A stretch of 64,000 nucleotides of DNA, from NCBI RefSeq assembly GCF_002845985.1, contig NZ_PDFK01000006.1, positions 124,001 to 188,000 on the forward strand, read 5' to 3'. Positions within the stretch are counted from its first letter, which is position 1. Every line of letters begins with the position of its first letter. The DNA comes from Lysinibacillus fusiformis. Its GTDB lineage: Bacteria > Bacillota > Bacilli > Bacillales_A > Planococcaceae. Both the position numbers and the translations under genes were made by a program. The notes under the pieces are model-generated. The model worked only from the letters and a program-made list of their open reading frames with translations, did not search any database and was not told the DNA's origin. Shown one piece after another: positions 9,239 through 17,428 of the stretch.

Positions 9239-9261
9239 AAAGTCAAGTGTAAAGACAGGTG
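9239..9261 (+). promoter_or_regulatory. Tandem 11-bp direct repeat overlapping the niaP RBS
   Basis: AAAGTCAAGTG (9239-9249) and AAAGACAGGTG (9251-9261) repeat with a 12-bp period immediately downstream of the promoter. The position suits a repressor site. GACAGGTG-like half-sites are what I recall for NiaR (YrxA), the niacin-responsive repressor of niaP in Bacillus; this assignment is from memory and unverified. Confidence 0.5.
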
Positions 9262-9267
9262 GTTGGG

Positions 9268-10497
9268 ATGACAACAAATACAGTAGTAACAAATAAACCT
9301 CAGCAATCCATTTCTAGAAATAAACTTTTAGGTGTAGCGGGGGTAGGTTGGCTTTTCGATGCCATGGATGTTGGTATATTATCCTTTGTCATTGCGGCAT
9401 TGGCAGCTGAATGGGGACTATCACCAAGTCAATCTGGCTGGATAGGTAGTGTTAATTCAATCGGGATGGCTGTAGGAGCACTTTTCTTTGGTGTTTTTGC
9501 TGATAAAGTAGGGCGAAAGCAAATTTTTATGTGGACTCTGGTCCTATTTTCTATTGCAAGTGGACTATCCGCTTTTACAACTACATTAACTGCATTTTTA
9601 ATTTTACGCTTTTTAGTAGGTATGGGGCTAGGGGGAGAATTACCTGTAGCTTCAACATTAGTATCTGAAAGTGTAGCGGCCAAGGAAAGAGGGCGTGTAG
9701 TTGTCTTATTAGAAAGCTTTTGGGCGGCAGGATGGTTAATTGCTGCACTTATTTCATATTTCGTTATCCCTACTTGGGGATGGAGAGTGGCCCTTATATT
9801 AACAGCACTTCCAGCCTTTTATGCTATTTATCTTCGTTGGCATTTGCCAGACTCACCACAATTTACGGTGAAGGAAGAATCCAAAAAACGCAGTATTGGC
9901 CAAAATATGAAAGAAGTTTGGTCGAAGAAGTACGCACGTTCTACATTTATGTTGTGGCTATTATGGTTTACAGTTGTATTCTCCTATTATGGCATGTTTT
10001 TATGGCTGCCAAGTGTAATGGTTGGAAAGGGCTTTGATATGATTACAAGCTTTAAATATGTTCTAATCATGACATTAGCTCAATTGCCAGGTTATTTTAC
10101 AGCAGCTTGGTTTATAGAAAAGTTCGGCCGTAAATTTGTCCTTGTTTCCTATCTAATTGGTACTGCTGGAAGTGCTTTCGTTTTTGGGAATGCAGATACA
10201 CTTGCCGTATTGTTAATTTCAGGGATGTTTTTATCCTTCTTTAACTTAGGGGCATGGGGTGCATTATATGCCTATACACCTGAGCAATATCCAGCTATTA
10301 TTCGCGGCACAGGTGCTGGCATGGCGGCAGCTGTTGGGCGAATCGGAGGTATTTTTGGTCCATTGCTCGTTGGTTTTTTATTAACGGCAGGCTATGATAT
10401 AGGCTTTATCTTTGCCATTTTCTGTGGTGCTATCATTATAGGCGTGGTGGGTGTCATCTTCCTTGGAAGGGAAACAAAGCAGCTTGAATTAGAATAA
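9268..10497 (+). CDS. niaP: NiaP-type niacin transporter (MFS)
   Basis: Major facilitator with 12 predicted membrane segments, closely resembling B. subtilis NiaP (YceI): GVAGVGWLFDAMDVG near the N-terminus, GWIGSVNSIGMAVGALFFG, the MFS loop DKVGRK and MGLGGELPVASTLV. NiaP imports niacin (nicotinate) for NAD salvage. I chose the ATG at 9268 because AGGTGG lies 5 bases upstream; an in-frame GTG at 9259 overlaps that site. The gene diverges from thrC and has its own promoter and terminator. Confidence 0.75.
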   Translation: MTTNTVVTNKPQQSISRNKLLGVAGVGWLFDAMDVGILSFVIAALAAEWGLSPSQSGWIGSVNSIGMAVGALFFGVFADKVGRKQIFMWTLVLFSIASGLSAFTTTLTAFLILRFLVGMGLGGELPVASTLVSESVAAKERGRVVVLLESFWAAGWLIAALISYFVIPTWGWRVALILTALPAFYAIYLRWHLPDSPQFTVKEESKKRSIGQNMKEVWSKKYARSTFMLWLLWFTVVFSYYGMFLWLPSVMVGKGFDMITSFKYVLIMTLAQLPGYFTAAWFIEKFGRKFVLVSYLIGTAGSAFVFGNADTLAVLLISGMFLSFFNLGAWGALYAYTPEQYPAIIRGTGAGMAAAVGRIGGIFGPLLVGFLLTAGYDIGFIFAIFCGAIIIGVVGVIFLGRETKQLELE

Positions 10498-10502
10498 AAA
10501 TA

Positions 10503-10545
10503 AAAAGTTCTGGATCAGAGTAATGAATCCAGGACTTTTTTGTTT
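10503..10545 (+). terminator. Terminator after niaP
   Basis: AAAAGTTCTGGAT (10503-10515) pairs with ATCCAGGACTTTT (10527-10539) with one wobble, then continues in T residues. The rest of the gap to the next start (10546-10802) is AT-rich with no gene. Confidence 0.82.
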
Positions 10546-10802
10546 ATATTCGCTAGTGAAATACATAAAAATAAGTATTTATTAATTTTTATTCAATTTT
10601 ACGAATTTATTTGTTAAAATGACAAATCAATATAAAAAGGTAAATCAAATTGTTCTATTAGCAGGTTAATGTGTTAAAGATTTTTCAGAAAAGTCATTGT
10701 ATTCAAATTGTAATCGTGATACTGTATTTTTAATCGAATTTTGAGTCAGTAGGAAACAATCTCCCGTTCGTGATAAGGTCATTGAAAGAAAGGTTGTTAG
10801 GA

Positions 10803-11669
10803 ATGAGTATTCATGAGGATATAAAGAAAAGGTTTGTAAGGCTGTCAAAGGGGCAGCGTAAAGTAGCACAATTTGTGATGGATAATCCCACTACAGTTAT
10901 TGCTAATGGAGCAGCAGAGGTTGGCAGGCTGGCGAATGTAAGTGAATCTACAGTAATTCGTTTTTGTTATGCCATGGATTTATCAGGATATGTAGAATTG
11001 CAAGAGGAAATTAGAGAATATATGATGTCTCAAAATGAAGGGGTAAATCTACAACCTACATATACAGTAAAAAAATTAACTAATTCTAGCTTTGGTAAGA
11101 TCATGCAACAAGATAGCCAAAATATTCAAGAAACGATTCAATTGATTAACGATCAGCAAATTCAAAAAAGCTCGAAATGGATGCATGAGGCAGATCATAT
11201 CTATATTCTTGGTACTCGTCACAATGCATATGTCGCCAATTGGTTAGCCAACACATTAAAAACATTACGTTCTAATATTAAGCAGCTTCGCTTAGACTCG
11301 GATGATCTCGTTAATCAAATGAATAGTATGGGCGAACATACGACATTCATTGTGCTATCCTTTGATAAACAGATGAAGGATATGAAGACGATTGTTGAAA
11401 TTGCCAAGATGAAGAAAGTAAAGATTATTGCGATTACAGGGTCTACATTTTCCCCTATCCGAGAATATGCCAGTGCATTATTTGCTCTTGGCACAAAAAA
11501 GCATTCTTCACTAAACATTGCACCAGTCTTATTTTCCTTTTTGCATGCCTTGTTAGAGGAAATGATGAGTCAAGATAAGGGACAATATGAAAAATATCAG
11601 CAATCCTATGAGCAAGTTGAAAGTAATGTGTTATTCTTAGATGCTGCTAGAGAGAAGCAGGTTTTTTAA
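10803..11669 (+). CDS. MurR/RpiR-family transcriptional regulator
   Basis: Cytoplasmic regulator with an N-terminal HTH of the RpiR type (SKGQRKVAQFVMDNP ... VSESTVIRFCYAMDLSGY, about 11-66) and a C-terminal SIS domain (about 115-245; HIYILGTRHNA ... ITGSTFSPI) that normally binds a phosphosugar. I start it at ATG 10803, with GAAAGAAAGG about 10 bases upstream; an in-frame GTG start 33 bp further upstream is less likely. No sugar operon is adjacent, so the effector and targets are unknown. Confidence 0.82.
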   Translation: MSIHEDIKKRFVRLSKGQRKVAQFVMDNPTTVIANGAAEVGRLANVSESTVIRFCYAMDLSGYVELQEEIREYMMSQNEGVNLQPTYTVKKLTNSSFGKIMQQDSQNIQETIQLINDQQIQKSSKWMHEADHIYILGTRHNAYVANWLANTLKTLRSNIKQLRLDSDDLVNQMNSMGEHTTFIVLSFDKQMKDMKTIVEIAKMKKVKIIAITGSTFSPIREYASALFALGTKKHSSLNIAPVLFSFLHALLEEMMSQDKGQYEKYQQSYEQVESNVLFLDAAREKQVF

Positions 11670-11677
11670 TGTAGGCA

Positions 11678-11716
11678 ACGCATAGATGGTGTGTACTCAT
11701 ACACAGGTCTATGCGT
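11678..11716 (+). terminator. Terminator after the RpiR gene
   Basis: ACGCATAGA (11678-11686) pairs perfectly with TCTATGCGT (11708-11716), with an inner GTGTGT/ACACA pairing, followed by GTTTTT. Confidence 0.8.
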
Positions 11717-11742
11717 GTTTTTATGAAATTCACTATAAAAAA

Positions 11743-11769
11743 AGATGTCCAAATATGATTTAGACATCT
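11743..11769 (-). terminator. Terminator after the acetyltransferase gene
   Basis: A 12-bp stem (11743-11754 with 11758-11769; core AGATGTC/GACATCT). Read on the minus strand it has a G-U pair in place of the mismatch and runs into seven T residues. Confidence 0.85.
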
Positions 11770-11781
11770 AGGAAAAATGAA

Positions 11782-12585
11782 TTATAGAATTTTACTTAAG
11801 CTATATTCATTCACATACGTATCATTTAATTTAATGGCATTTTGTCGGATGCCTTCTTGTTGAAACCCTAGTTTTGTAAAAAGGTGTAATGCTACATTAT
11901 TATGTTCCATCACCGTTAACTCTAGACGAGAAATGTCTCGCTGTTTAGACCAATTTTCAACAGCGTTCATCAGTGCAGAGCCAATGCCCTTTTGTTGATG
12001 TTCTTCCTTTACTGCTAAGCGAACAGAAGCAACATGTCTAGCTTTCGATTGTTTATACCCATGAATGACTGCATAGCCTGCAAAAATGCCATTTAATACA
12101 CAGAGTAGTATTGTGCGGTTTTTTAGCTGTTTCCAATAGGCTAAATTTTTACGAAGTTGTTGGACCGTTAGATCTACTTCATTTTGAACATTATACATGA
12201 AGTCAGTTTGCTGAAAGATTTCCTCTTGTAAATGAATGAATGATCTAGCATCGGATGCTTCAATCCCTCGAATTATGTATGCAGATGGGCTTTCCTCATT
12301 GTTAGAAGTACTGCTTTCAGTTGGCTTCATTTGCGAACGTGAGAAAGTTACGCTTGTCCCTAATTTAACATCAATAACATAATAACCTGCATTGGTCCAA
12401 GATAAATAGTGTGAGAGAGGGGGCTTAGTTTTTTTCCACCAGCTCTTATTTAAGTAGGCGGCGTTTGGTAATACTTGTCCCATAATGTTTTCTAATTCAC
12501 TAAAGGATAAAGTGATCTCTTGTTGTAAAGCTACTTCAAAATAGTTTGCTAAAGGAATGTACTTTTTTTCCATCTTCTTTGTCAT
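11782..12585 (-). CDS. Two-domain GNAT acetyltransferase
   Basis: The C-terminal half (about 110-267) is a GNAT N-acetyltransferase with the acetyl-CoA loop VKEEHQQKGIGSALM and the closing LHLFTKLGFQQEG. The N-terminal 75 residues form a separate small domain (YIPLANYFEVALQQ, ITLSFSELENIMG, SWWKK, W..AGYYV) that I know as a widespread stand-alone module (DUF7662-like) resembling a winged helix; its role is unknown. The substrate of the acetyltransferase is not readable. Starts at 12585, 12597 (ATG) and 12612 (TTG) are all in frame; 12585 is preceded by GGGG at 5 bases, so I prefer it with moderate confidence. Single gene. Confidence 0.8.
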   Translation of the reverse strand: MTKKMEKKYIPLANYFEVALQQEITLSFSELENIMGQVLPNAAYLNKSWWKKTKPPLSHYLSWTNAGYYVIDVKLGTSVTFSRSQMKPTESSTSNNEESPSAYIIRGIEASDARSFIHLQEEIFQQTDFMYNVQNEVDLTVQQLRKNLAYWKQLKNRTILLCVLNGIFAGYAVIHGYKQSKARHVASVRLAVKEEHQQKGIGSALMNAVENWSKQRDISRLELTVMEHNNVALHLFTKLGFQQEGIRQNAIKLNDTYVNEYSLSKIL

Positions 12586-12612
12586 CGTAATCCCCATTTC
12601 CTGAATATCCAA

Positions 12613-12960
12613 AAATATAGACTATCTGATGATAGCATAAAATTACGATGACTTAAATATGAAAACCCAACTAAATATCTATATAAACTAATTATTTTTT
12701 TAAAAAGATGCATTTTTACTATTAAATGTTAAAAATAGGTTGGTAAAAATAGAGAGTATTATAGGAGTGTGTAGACCCAATAGAAGTTATATAGCAACAT
12801 AAGGTAGTTATAATATATATCTTATTTGCAAAGTATGTATTTAAAGATTAATTATTCTTTTATATAATAAATGATAGGCAGTAAGATTTTATCTGGATTC
12901 AGCAAATGCTTTTAGGAGCAAATTTTCGAGTGAGTTTGATGAGGCTTCGTTGATTCAAAG
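12613..12960. other. Gene-free AT-rich interval
   Basis: No reading frame with a ribosome binding site, hairpin terminator or recognised RNA element is visible here. The interval must contain the promoter of the minus-strand acetyltransferase gene, but no -35/-10 pair stands out from the AT-rich background. Confidence 0.4.
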
Positions 12961-12967
12961 TTACACT

Positions 12968-12996
12968 TTATCACTTATTAGGCTATAAGATATGAT
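12968..12996 (+). promoter_or_regulatory. Probable sigma-A promoter of ppaC
   Basis: TTATCA (12968-12973), a 17-base spacer and TATGAT (12991-12996) lie 47 bp before the ppaC ATG. Confidence 0.5.
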
Positions 12997-13042
12997 AAAA
13001 TAAAATACAAATGTAAGTGCTATTTTAGGAGGAATTGATTGA

Positions 13043-13969
13043 ATGAGTAAAGTATTAGTTTTTGGACATAAAAACCCAGACACAGACACAATCACGTCTG
13101 CTATTGTATATGCCTATTTAAAACACCAAATTGGTGAAGAAGCTGAGGCAGTACGTCTTGGAGATATTAATAATGAAACTCAGTTTGCATTAGATAAATT
13201 TGGTTTTGAAGCACCTCGTTTAATTTCTTCTGTAGTAGGGGAAGCGGACAAGGTAATTCTTGTTGACCACAATGAATTCCAACAATCAGCGGATGGTATT
13301 GAGGAAGTACAAATTACAGAGGTAATCGACCACCATCGTATTGCAAACTTCCAAACAGCAGATCCACTATACTATCGTGCTGAGCCAGTAGGTTGTACAG
13401 CAACAATTCTAAACAAAATCTTTAAGGAAAATGGTGTAGCAATACCAGCTAATATTGCTGGCTTAATGTTATCAGCAATTGTTTCTGATACATTACTTTT
13501 TAAATCACCAACTTGTACAGAGCAAGACGTAAAAGCTGGTGAAGAGCTAGCAAAAATTGCAGGTGTGGACGTTGCAGACTATGGATTAGCTATGCTAAAA
13601 GCAGGGGCTGACCTATCTGATAAATCACTAGAAGATCTTTTATCATTAGATGCGAAAGAATTCCAATTTGGTGAGTACAAATCAGTTGTAGCCCAAGTTA
13701 ATGCAGTTGATATTAATGATGTACTTAATCGTCAAGAAGAACTAGAAATCCTATTAAATAAAAACGTTGCAGAAAACGGCTTAGATTTATTCTTCTTCGT
13801 TGTGACAGACATTTTAAATAATGATTCAACTGCTGTTGCAATTGGACAAGTAGCAGAAGCGGCAGCAAAAGGATTCGGTGCGGAACTCATTAACAACCGT
13901 GTTGTACTACCAGGTGTTGTTTCTCGTAAAAAACAAATTGTACCAGTATTAACGGAAGCACTAAAATAA
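13043..13969 (+). CDS. ppaC: Manganese-dependent inorganic pyrophosphatase
   Basis: Family II (DHH) soluble pyrophosphatase that hydrolyses PPi to drive biosynthesis. The metal ligands are evident in GHKNPDTDT (7-15), VDHNE (about 74-78) and DHH (about 96-98), with the C-terminal DHHA2 substrate motif SRKKQIVP near the end. 308 residues is the usual length. ATG at 13043 follows AGGAGG (AGGAGGAATTGATTGA). Monocistronic. The gene uses preferred codons heavily, consistent with high expression. Confidence 0.95.
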   Translation: MSKVLVFGHKNPDTDTITSAIVYAYLKHQIGEEAEAVRLGDINNETQFALDKFGFEAPRLISSVVGEADKVILVDHNEFQQSADGIEEVQITEVIDHHRIANFQTADPLYYRAEPVGCTATILNKIFKENGVAIPANIAGLMLSAIVSDTLLFKSPTCTEQDVKAGEELAKIAGVDVADYGLAMLKAGADLSDKSLEDLLSLDAKEFQFGEYKSVVAQVNAVDINDVLNRQEELEILLNKNVAENGLDLFFFVVTDILNNDSTAVAIGQVAEAAAKGFGAELINNRVVLPGVVSRKKQIVPVLTEALK

Positions 13970-13975
13970 TAGGCA

Positions 13976-13990
13976 GAGGCTGGGACAAAA
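13976..13990 (+). repeat. GAGGCTGGGACAAAA intergenic motif
   Basis: This 15-mer lies 6 bp after the ppaC stop and just before its terminator. I recall GAGGCTGGGACA-type sequences recurring downstream of genes in several Firmicutes. Only one copy is present in this window, so repetitiveness cannot be shown here. Confidence 0.45.
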
Positions 13991-14006
13991 GAATTTTAGC
14001 CAAAGA

Positions 14007-14057
14007 AAACCCCGAACTACGAAATGTTCATTAATGTTTCGTAATAGTTCGGGGTTT
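14007..14057. terminator. Long terminator hairpin after ppaC
   Basis: AAACCCCGAACTA (14007-14019) pairs perfectly with TAGTTCGGGGTTT (14045-14057), and the stem continues inside as CGAAA (14020-14024) with TTTCG (14037-14041). Placed between convergent genes, so it could terminate the minus-strand oxidoreductase as well. Confidence 0.85.
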
Positions 14058-14102
14058 CTGTTTAAATTGCTTAGTTCATTCGAAAATTATCCAGCTTTCA
14101 TA

Positions 14103-15482
14103 TTAATCGAGTTTTAATGGTTGTACTGCTGGGCCTTCAAGTACCTCACCCTTAGCGTTAAAGCGTGAACCGTGGCAAGAACAATCCCATGTCTCATCTG
14201 CTTCATTCCATTTCGTTTTACAGCCTAAATGGGTGCAAGTCGGTGCTTTGGCGTTCTTCATATAACCAGCTATATATTCCTTTGCAACAAAGCCCCCTAC
14301 TTTAAGCATCTGCATGAATTGCGCGCCGAATTTTGTACGTGACGGTGAATAAAGGGCAATGGCACCATCCTCACTCTGTGCGCCTGTAATCAGGGTGGAC
14401 AAGATGTCACCAGCGACAAAGGAATTGGAAATCCCCCATTTACGGTAGCCAGTAGCAATCAGTACATTAGGTAAGGAGTTTGTAATTCTTCCAACGTAAG
14501 GAACAATGTCAGGTGTTTCAATATCTTGAGCTGACCATCGATAAAGTGGCTGTTGTTCAAAGTGTTCCTTCATTTCATTGGAAATCGCTTCATAATACGG
14601 CTCCGTATGAACGGTTTCGCCAGCTATATGATTCGCTCCACCCATTACTAAATAATGTTCCTTGTCTATCGTGGCAGTCCGAATCGAACGGGAAGGGAAA
14701 TCAACGGATAGATATTGCCCCTGCATCGTTTCGGAAATCTTACTAGCAATCATATAAGAGCGACTATTGGACAGTTTAAAAAGTTTGAGTCCTTTAAACG
14801 CCTCAATGGGATAATGCGAACACAAAATAAGCTTATTGTATTGAACCGACATATTTTTTTCGGTATGTAAGTTATTTTGTGATATGTTTAATTGCTGAAC
14901 ACGAGTATTGCTGTAAAGTCTTGCCCCCATTGCCTGTGCCTCTTTGACAAGGAAATTACTCACCTCTAAAGGATTTATTTGAGCTTGCTGTGACATACAT
15001 AATGCTTTTGTGATAGGAAACGGTAGCTCTGTCTCAGAGGTAATTTTAGATTTAATATTTAAAACCTTATAGGCATTCCATTCTTTTAATAATTGTGCAT
15101 AGCCTTCTTTTGTTTGACAGTACAACAGTGAGTCCACTGATCGAACACTGTGTGTCGGAAGTAATTGCCTAGCTTTCTCGATGGCTTGTTGGTTGAGCTG
15201 ATAATAAAGCTGCGCCTCTTCTATAGATAGTTTTTCTAACAGATTCGCATAGACAATACTATGCTGTGCTGTTAATTTTCCTGTGGAATGCCCTGTCGTT
15301 CCGTGACCAAAATGGGTATTCGCCTCAAGTAGAACTACATCCACACCTGCTTTTGCTAAAGTATAGGCTGTATACAAACCTGTTAAGCCCCCACCGATAA
15401 TACATACATCACAAGTTGTTGAGGAAGTAAGAGAAGCTAGCGAGACTGACTCGGTTGATGCGAGCCACAGAGATTGTGTCAT
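14103..15482 (-). CDS. FAD-dependent oxidoreductase with Rieske domain
   Basis: N-terminal DAO-type FAD domain with the dinucleotide-binding motif GGGLTGLYTAYTLAKAG (about 31-47) and the acidic residue ending strand 2 (VVLLEA). The C-terminal about 90 residues are a Rieske [2Fe-2S] domain: CTHLGC and CSCHGS supply the two Cys and two His ligands, with FNAKGEVLEGPA. This architecture is that of B. subtilis YhfW. Electron donor and substrate are unknown. ATG at 15482. Single gene, divergent from the DsbA-family gene. Confidence 0.88.
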   Translation of the reverse strand: MTQSLWLASTESVSLASLTSSTTCDVCIIGGGLTGLYTAYTLAKAGVDVVLLEANTHFGHGTTGHSTGKLTAQHSIVYANLLEKLSIEEAQLYYQLNQQAIEKARQLLPTHSVRSVDSLLYCQTKEGYAQLLKEWNAYKVLNIKSKITSETELPFPITKALCMSQQAQINPLEVSNFLVKEAQAMGARLYSNTRVQQLNISQNNLHTEKNMSVQYNKLILCSHYPIEAFKGLKLFKLSNSRSYMIASKISETMQGQYLSVDFPSRSIRTATIDKEHYLVMGGANHIAGETVHTEPYYEAISNEMKEHFEQQPLYRWSAQDIETPDIVPYVGRITNSLPNVLIATGYRKWGISNSFVAGDILSTLITGAQSEDGAIALYSPSRTKFGAQFMQMLKVGGFVAKEYIAGYMKNAKAPTCTHLGCKTKWNEADETWDCSCHGSRFNAKGEVLEGPAVQPLKLD

Positions 15483-15605
15483 ATTGAAACCTCACATTGT
15501 TTTTATGTTCAGTATGTAGAAGGGCTTGAAAATTTATGCAGTGAAGCATAAATATTGCCTTGTGATTTGTTCTATCGCTACAATGAAGCAAAAGGAGTGA
15601 GTGTA

Positions 15606-16313
15606 ATGAAAATTGAAATTTGGTCTGACTATGTATGTCCATTTTGTTATATTGGTAAAAAGCAATTAGAGAAAGCGATTGAAGATACTGGCTTTGGAGG
15701 GCAAGTGGAGTTTGTTTATAAAAGCTATCAATTAGATCCAACTACACCAGTAGAATCGACTAGTACTGTATATGAATCATTAGCCAAGAAATATGGAATG
15801 TCTTTAGAAAAGGCTAAGGAAATGACATTGGGCGTAACGGCACGTGCAAAAGAAGTGGGCTTAAACTACGACTTTAGCAGTTTGATGGAAGAAAATACGC
15901 TAAAAGCACACCGACTTGTGAAATGGGCTGAACAACAGGGAGATGTTACAGCACTTGTGGAATTACTTTTACACAGCCATTTTATTGAAGGAAAGCGTAT
16001 TGGCCAAGAAGACATTTTATTAGAGATAGCTGAGCAAGTAGGGCTACAGCGTGAAGCGGTTGCAAAGGTTCTTGCAAGTGACGATTATAAAAACGAAGTA
16101 GAAGTAGATATTCAAGAAGGTCTACAACTTGGTGTTCGTGGGGTACCATTTTTTGTCTTAAATCGTAAATATGGTATTTCAGGTGCTCAGCCACAGGAGG
16201 TATTTGAAGATACACTACGTAAAGTTGCTGAGGAAGAGGGTTTGCAACCAAAGTTAAAGATGGCTGGCTCTGATGATGAGGGTGTATGTACAGATGATAA
16301 CTGTAAATTGTAG
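15606..16313 (+). CDS. DsbA-family oxidoreductase (FrnE-like)
   Basis: Cytoplasmic thioredoxin-fold protein of the DsbA/FrnE group. The active-site CPFC lies at residues 11-14 within SDYVCPFCYIG, followed by the helical insertion and the cis-proline segment GVPFFVLN (about 180-187). An extra pair, CTDDNC, sits four residues from the C-terminus. No signal peptide. I start at ATG 15606, with AAAGGAG 8 bases upstream. Proposed role: thiol redox or isomerisation under oxidative stress, by family. It lies upstream of the azoreductase gene, but a hairpin and a promoter separate them. Confidence 0.85.
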   Translation: MKIEIWSDYVCPFCYIGKKQLEKAIEDTGFGGQVEFVYKSYQLDPTTPVESTSTVYESLAKKYGMSLEKAKEMTLGVTARAKEVGLNYDFSSLMEENTLKAHRLVKWAEQQGDVTALVELLLHSHFIEGKRIGQEDILLEIAEQVGLQREAVAKVLASDDYKNEVEVDIQEGLQLGVRGVPFFVLNRKYGISGAQPQEVFEDTLRKVAEEEGLQPKLKMAGSDDEGVCTDDNCKL

Positions 16314-16320
16314 TTTACAC

Positions 16321-16352
16321 AGAGGGGAGTAAAGCTTTAAACCCCCTCTTGT
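16321..16352 (+). terminator. Hairpin after the DsbA-family gene
   Basis: AGAGGGG (16321-16327) pairs with CCCCTCT (16343-16349), followed by a short T-rich TTGTT. Likely an intrinsic terminator of moderate strength. Confidence 0.6.
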
Positions 16353-16410
16353 TAGATGAATGAAAGAATCTTAACATAATATTTCAGTCAAAAGTCTGAG
16401 GAAAGTAACG

Positions 16411-16439
16411 TTGACATTTTAGGTGAAATTTTTTAAGAT
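16411..16439 (+). promoter_or_regulatory. Sigma-A promoter of azoR
   Basis: A consensus -35 TTGACA (16411-16416), 17-base spacer and -10 TAAGAT (16434-16439), 58 bp before the azoR start. Confidence 0.75.
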
Positions 16440-16445
16440 TGATAT

Positions 16446-16465
16446 ATATCTTGAATTCGAGATAT
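16446..16465 (+). promoter_or_regulatory. MhqR-type operator at azoR
   Basis: The near-perfect palindrome ATATCTTGAATTCGAGATAT begins 6 bp downstream of the -10, over the expected transcription start. It matches the ATCTCGAATTCGAGAT-type box known for the quinone-responsive MarR repressor MhqR in B. subtilis, with one change (T for C) in the left arm. MhqR there controls an azoreductase (AzoR2, YvaB), the same gene type as here. Confidence 0.75.
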
Positions 16466-16497
16466 TAGATTATGATGTTTAAGGGAGAATTTATATA

Positions 16498-17124
16498 ATG
16501 AACGTTTTAGTAGTAAAAGCTAACAACCGTCCAGACGGTATTTCAACAAAAATGTATGATACATTCATGGAGAATGTACAAGGCCTCAACGTTATAACTT
16601 TTGACGTATTTGCTGAAGATATGCCTTATTTTGGACAAGACCTTTTCAATGCATTTGGTAAAGTTCAAAATGGCGGTGAGCTAACAGACATCGAATCACG
16701 TCTTTTAGCTGCAAAACAAAAAGCAATGGACGCATTAACTGCAGCTGATATCGTTGTATTTGCATTCCCACTTTGGAACCTAACAATTCCAGCACCTTTA
16801 CAAACATTTATCGACTATGTATACCAAGCTGGATTTACATTCAAGTATGGTGAAAATGGTCAATTAATTAGCTTAATGACTGACAAAAAAGCAATCATTT
16901 TAAATGCTCGTGGTGGCTACTACTCATCACAAGAAGCACAACCAATGGAAATGTCAGTAAATTACATTAAAAATGTAGCAGGTGGCGTATTCGGTATGGA
17001 AATTATCGAAGAAGTTATTATTGAAGGTCACAATGCTTCACCTGATAAAGCACAAGAAATTATTGCAAATGGCCTAGAAGAAGTGAAAAAAGTAGCTCAA
17101 TCACTTCAAACTGTGAATGCATAA
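16498..17124 (+). CDS. azoR: FMN-dependent NADH azoreductase
   Basis: Flavodoxin-fold quinone/azo reductase that performs two-electron reduction of quinones and azo compounds with NADH, avoiding semiquinone radicals. The signature FPLWNLTIPAPLQTFIDYV (about 97-115) and the FMN-contacting ARGGYYS (about 138-144) are clear; length 208 matches AzoR2/YvaB. ATG at 16498 follows AAGGGAG. The promoter carries an MhqR-type operator, pointing to induction by quinones and catechols. The repressor gene is not in the window. Codon use suggests high expression when induced. Confidence 0.92.
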   Translation: MNVLVVKANNRPDGISTKMYDTFMENVQGLNVITFDVFAEDMPYFGQDLFNAFGKVQNGGELTDIESRLLAAKQKAMDALTAADIVVFAFPLWNLTIPAPLQTFIDYVYQAGFTFKYGENGQLISLMTDKKAIILNARGGYYSSQEAQPMEMSVNYIKNVAGGVFGMEIIEEVIIEGHNASPDKAQEIIANGLEEVKKVAQSLQTVNA

Positions 17125-17139
17125 AAAATATTTTTTAAT

Positions 17140-17172
17140 AAAAGTCCTCTCAAATTCGGGAGGATTTTTTTT
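17140..17172 (+). terminator. Terminator after azoR
   Basis: AAAAGTCCTCTC (17140-17151) pairs with GGGAGGATTTTT (from 17158) with two wobbles, then T residues. The remaining gap, 17173-17428, is AT-rich and shows no gene; it must hold the promoter of the nucleotidase. Confidence 0.75.
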
Positions 17173-17428
17173 ATTTTGTGAACAGATGTATGGTGTGGTA
17201 TGGAGGTCGGATATATTGATATTAATTAATTATTTAGAATTTACATTTACTAACATCCTGTTTGCGACGCAAGAATTAAAATGATAGTAATCTATGATTT
17301 TGGAGAAAAGTAATTAACCATTCTTTTAAAAATACATATAATCAGGACTATTTATTCAGTAAAAAATAGAATTAGTTTAATATAATAGGATTTGTAGGAA
17401 AATACTAGATTATTAAGGAGGTTGTTGT

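Noticed and set aside
9064-9258. T-box or other riboswitch for the thr operon
   Set aside because: The interval is under 200 bp, shared with a divergent promoter, and has no T-box sequence or terminator stem on the minus strand.
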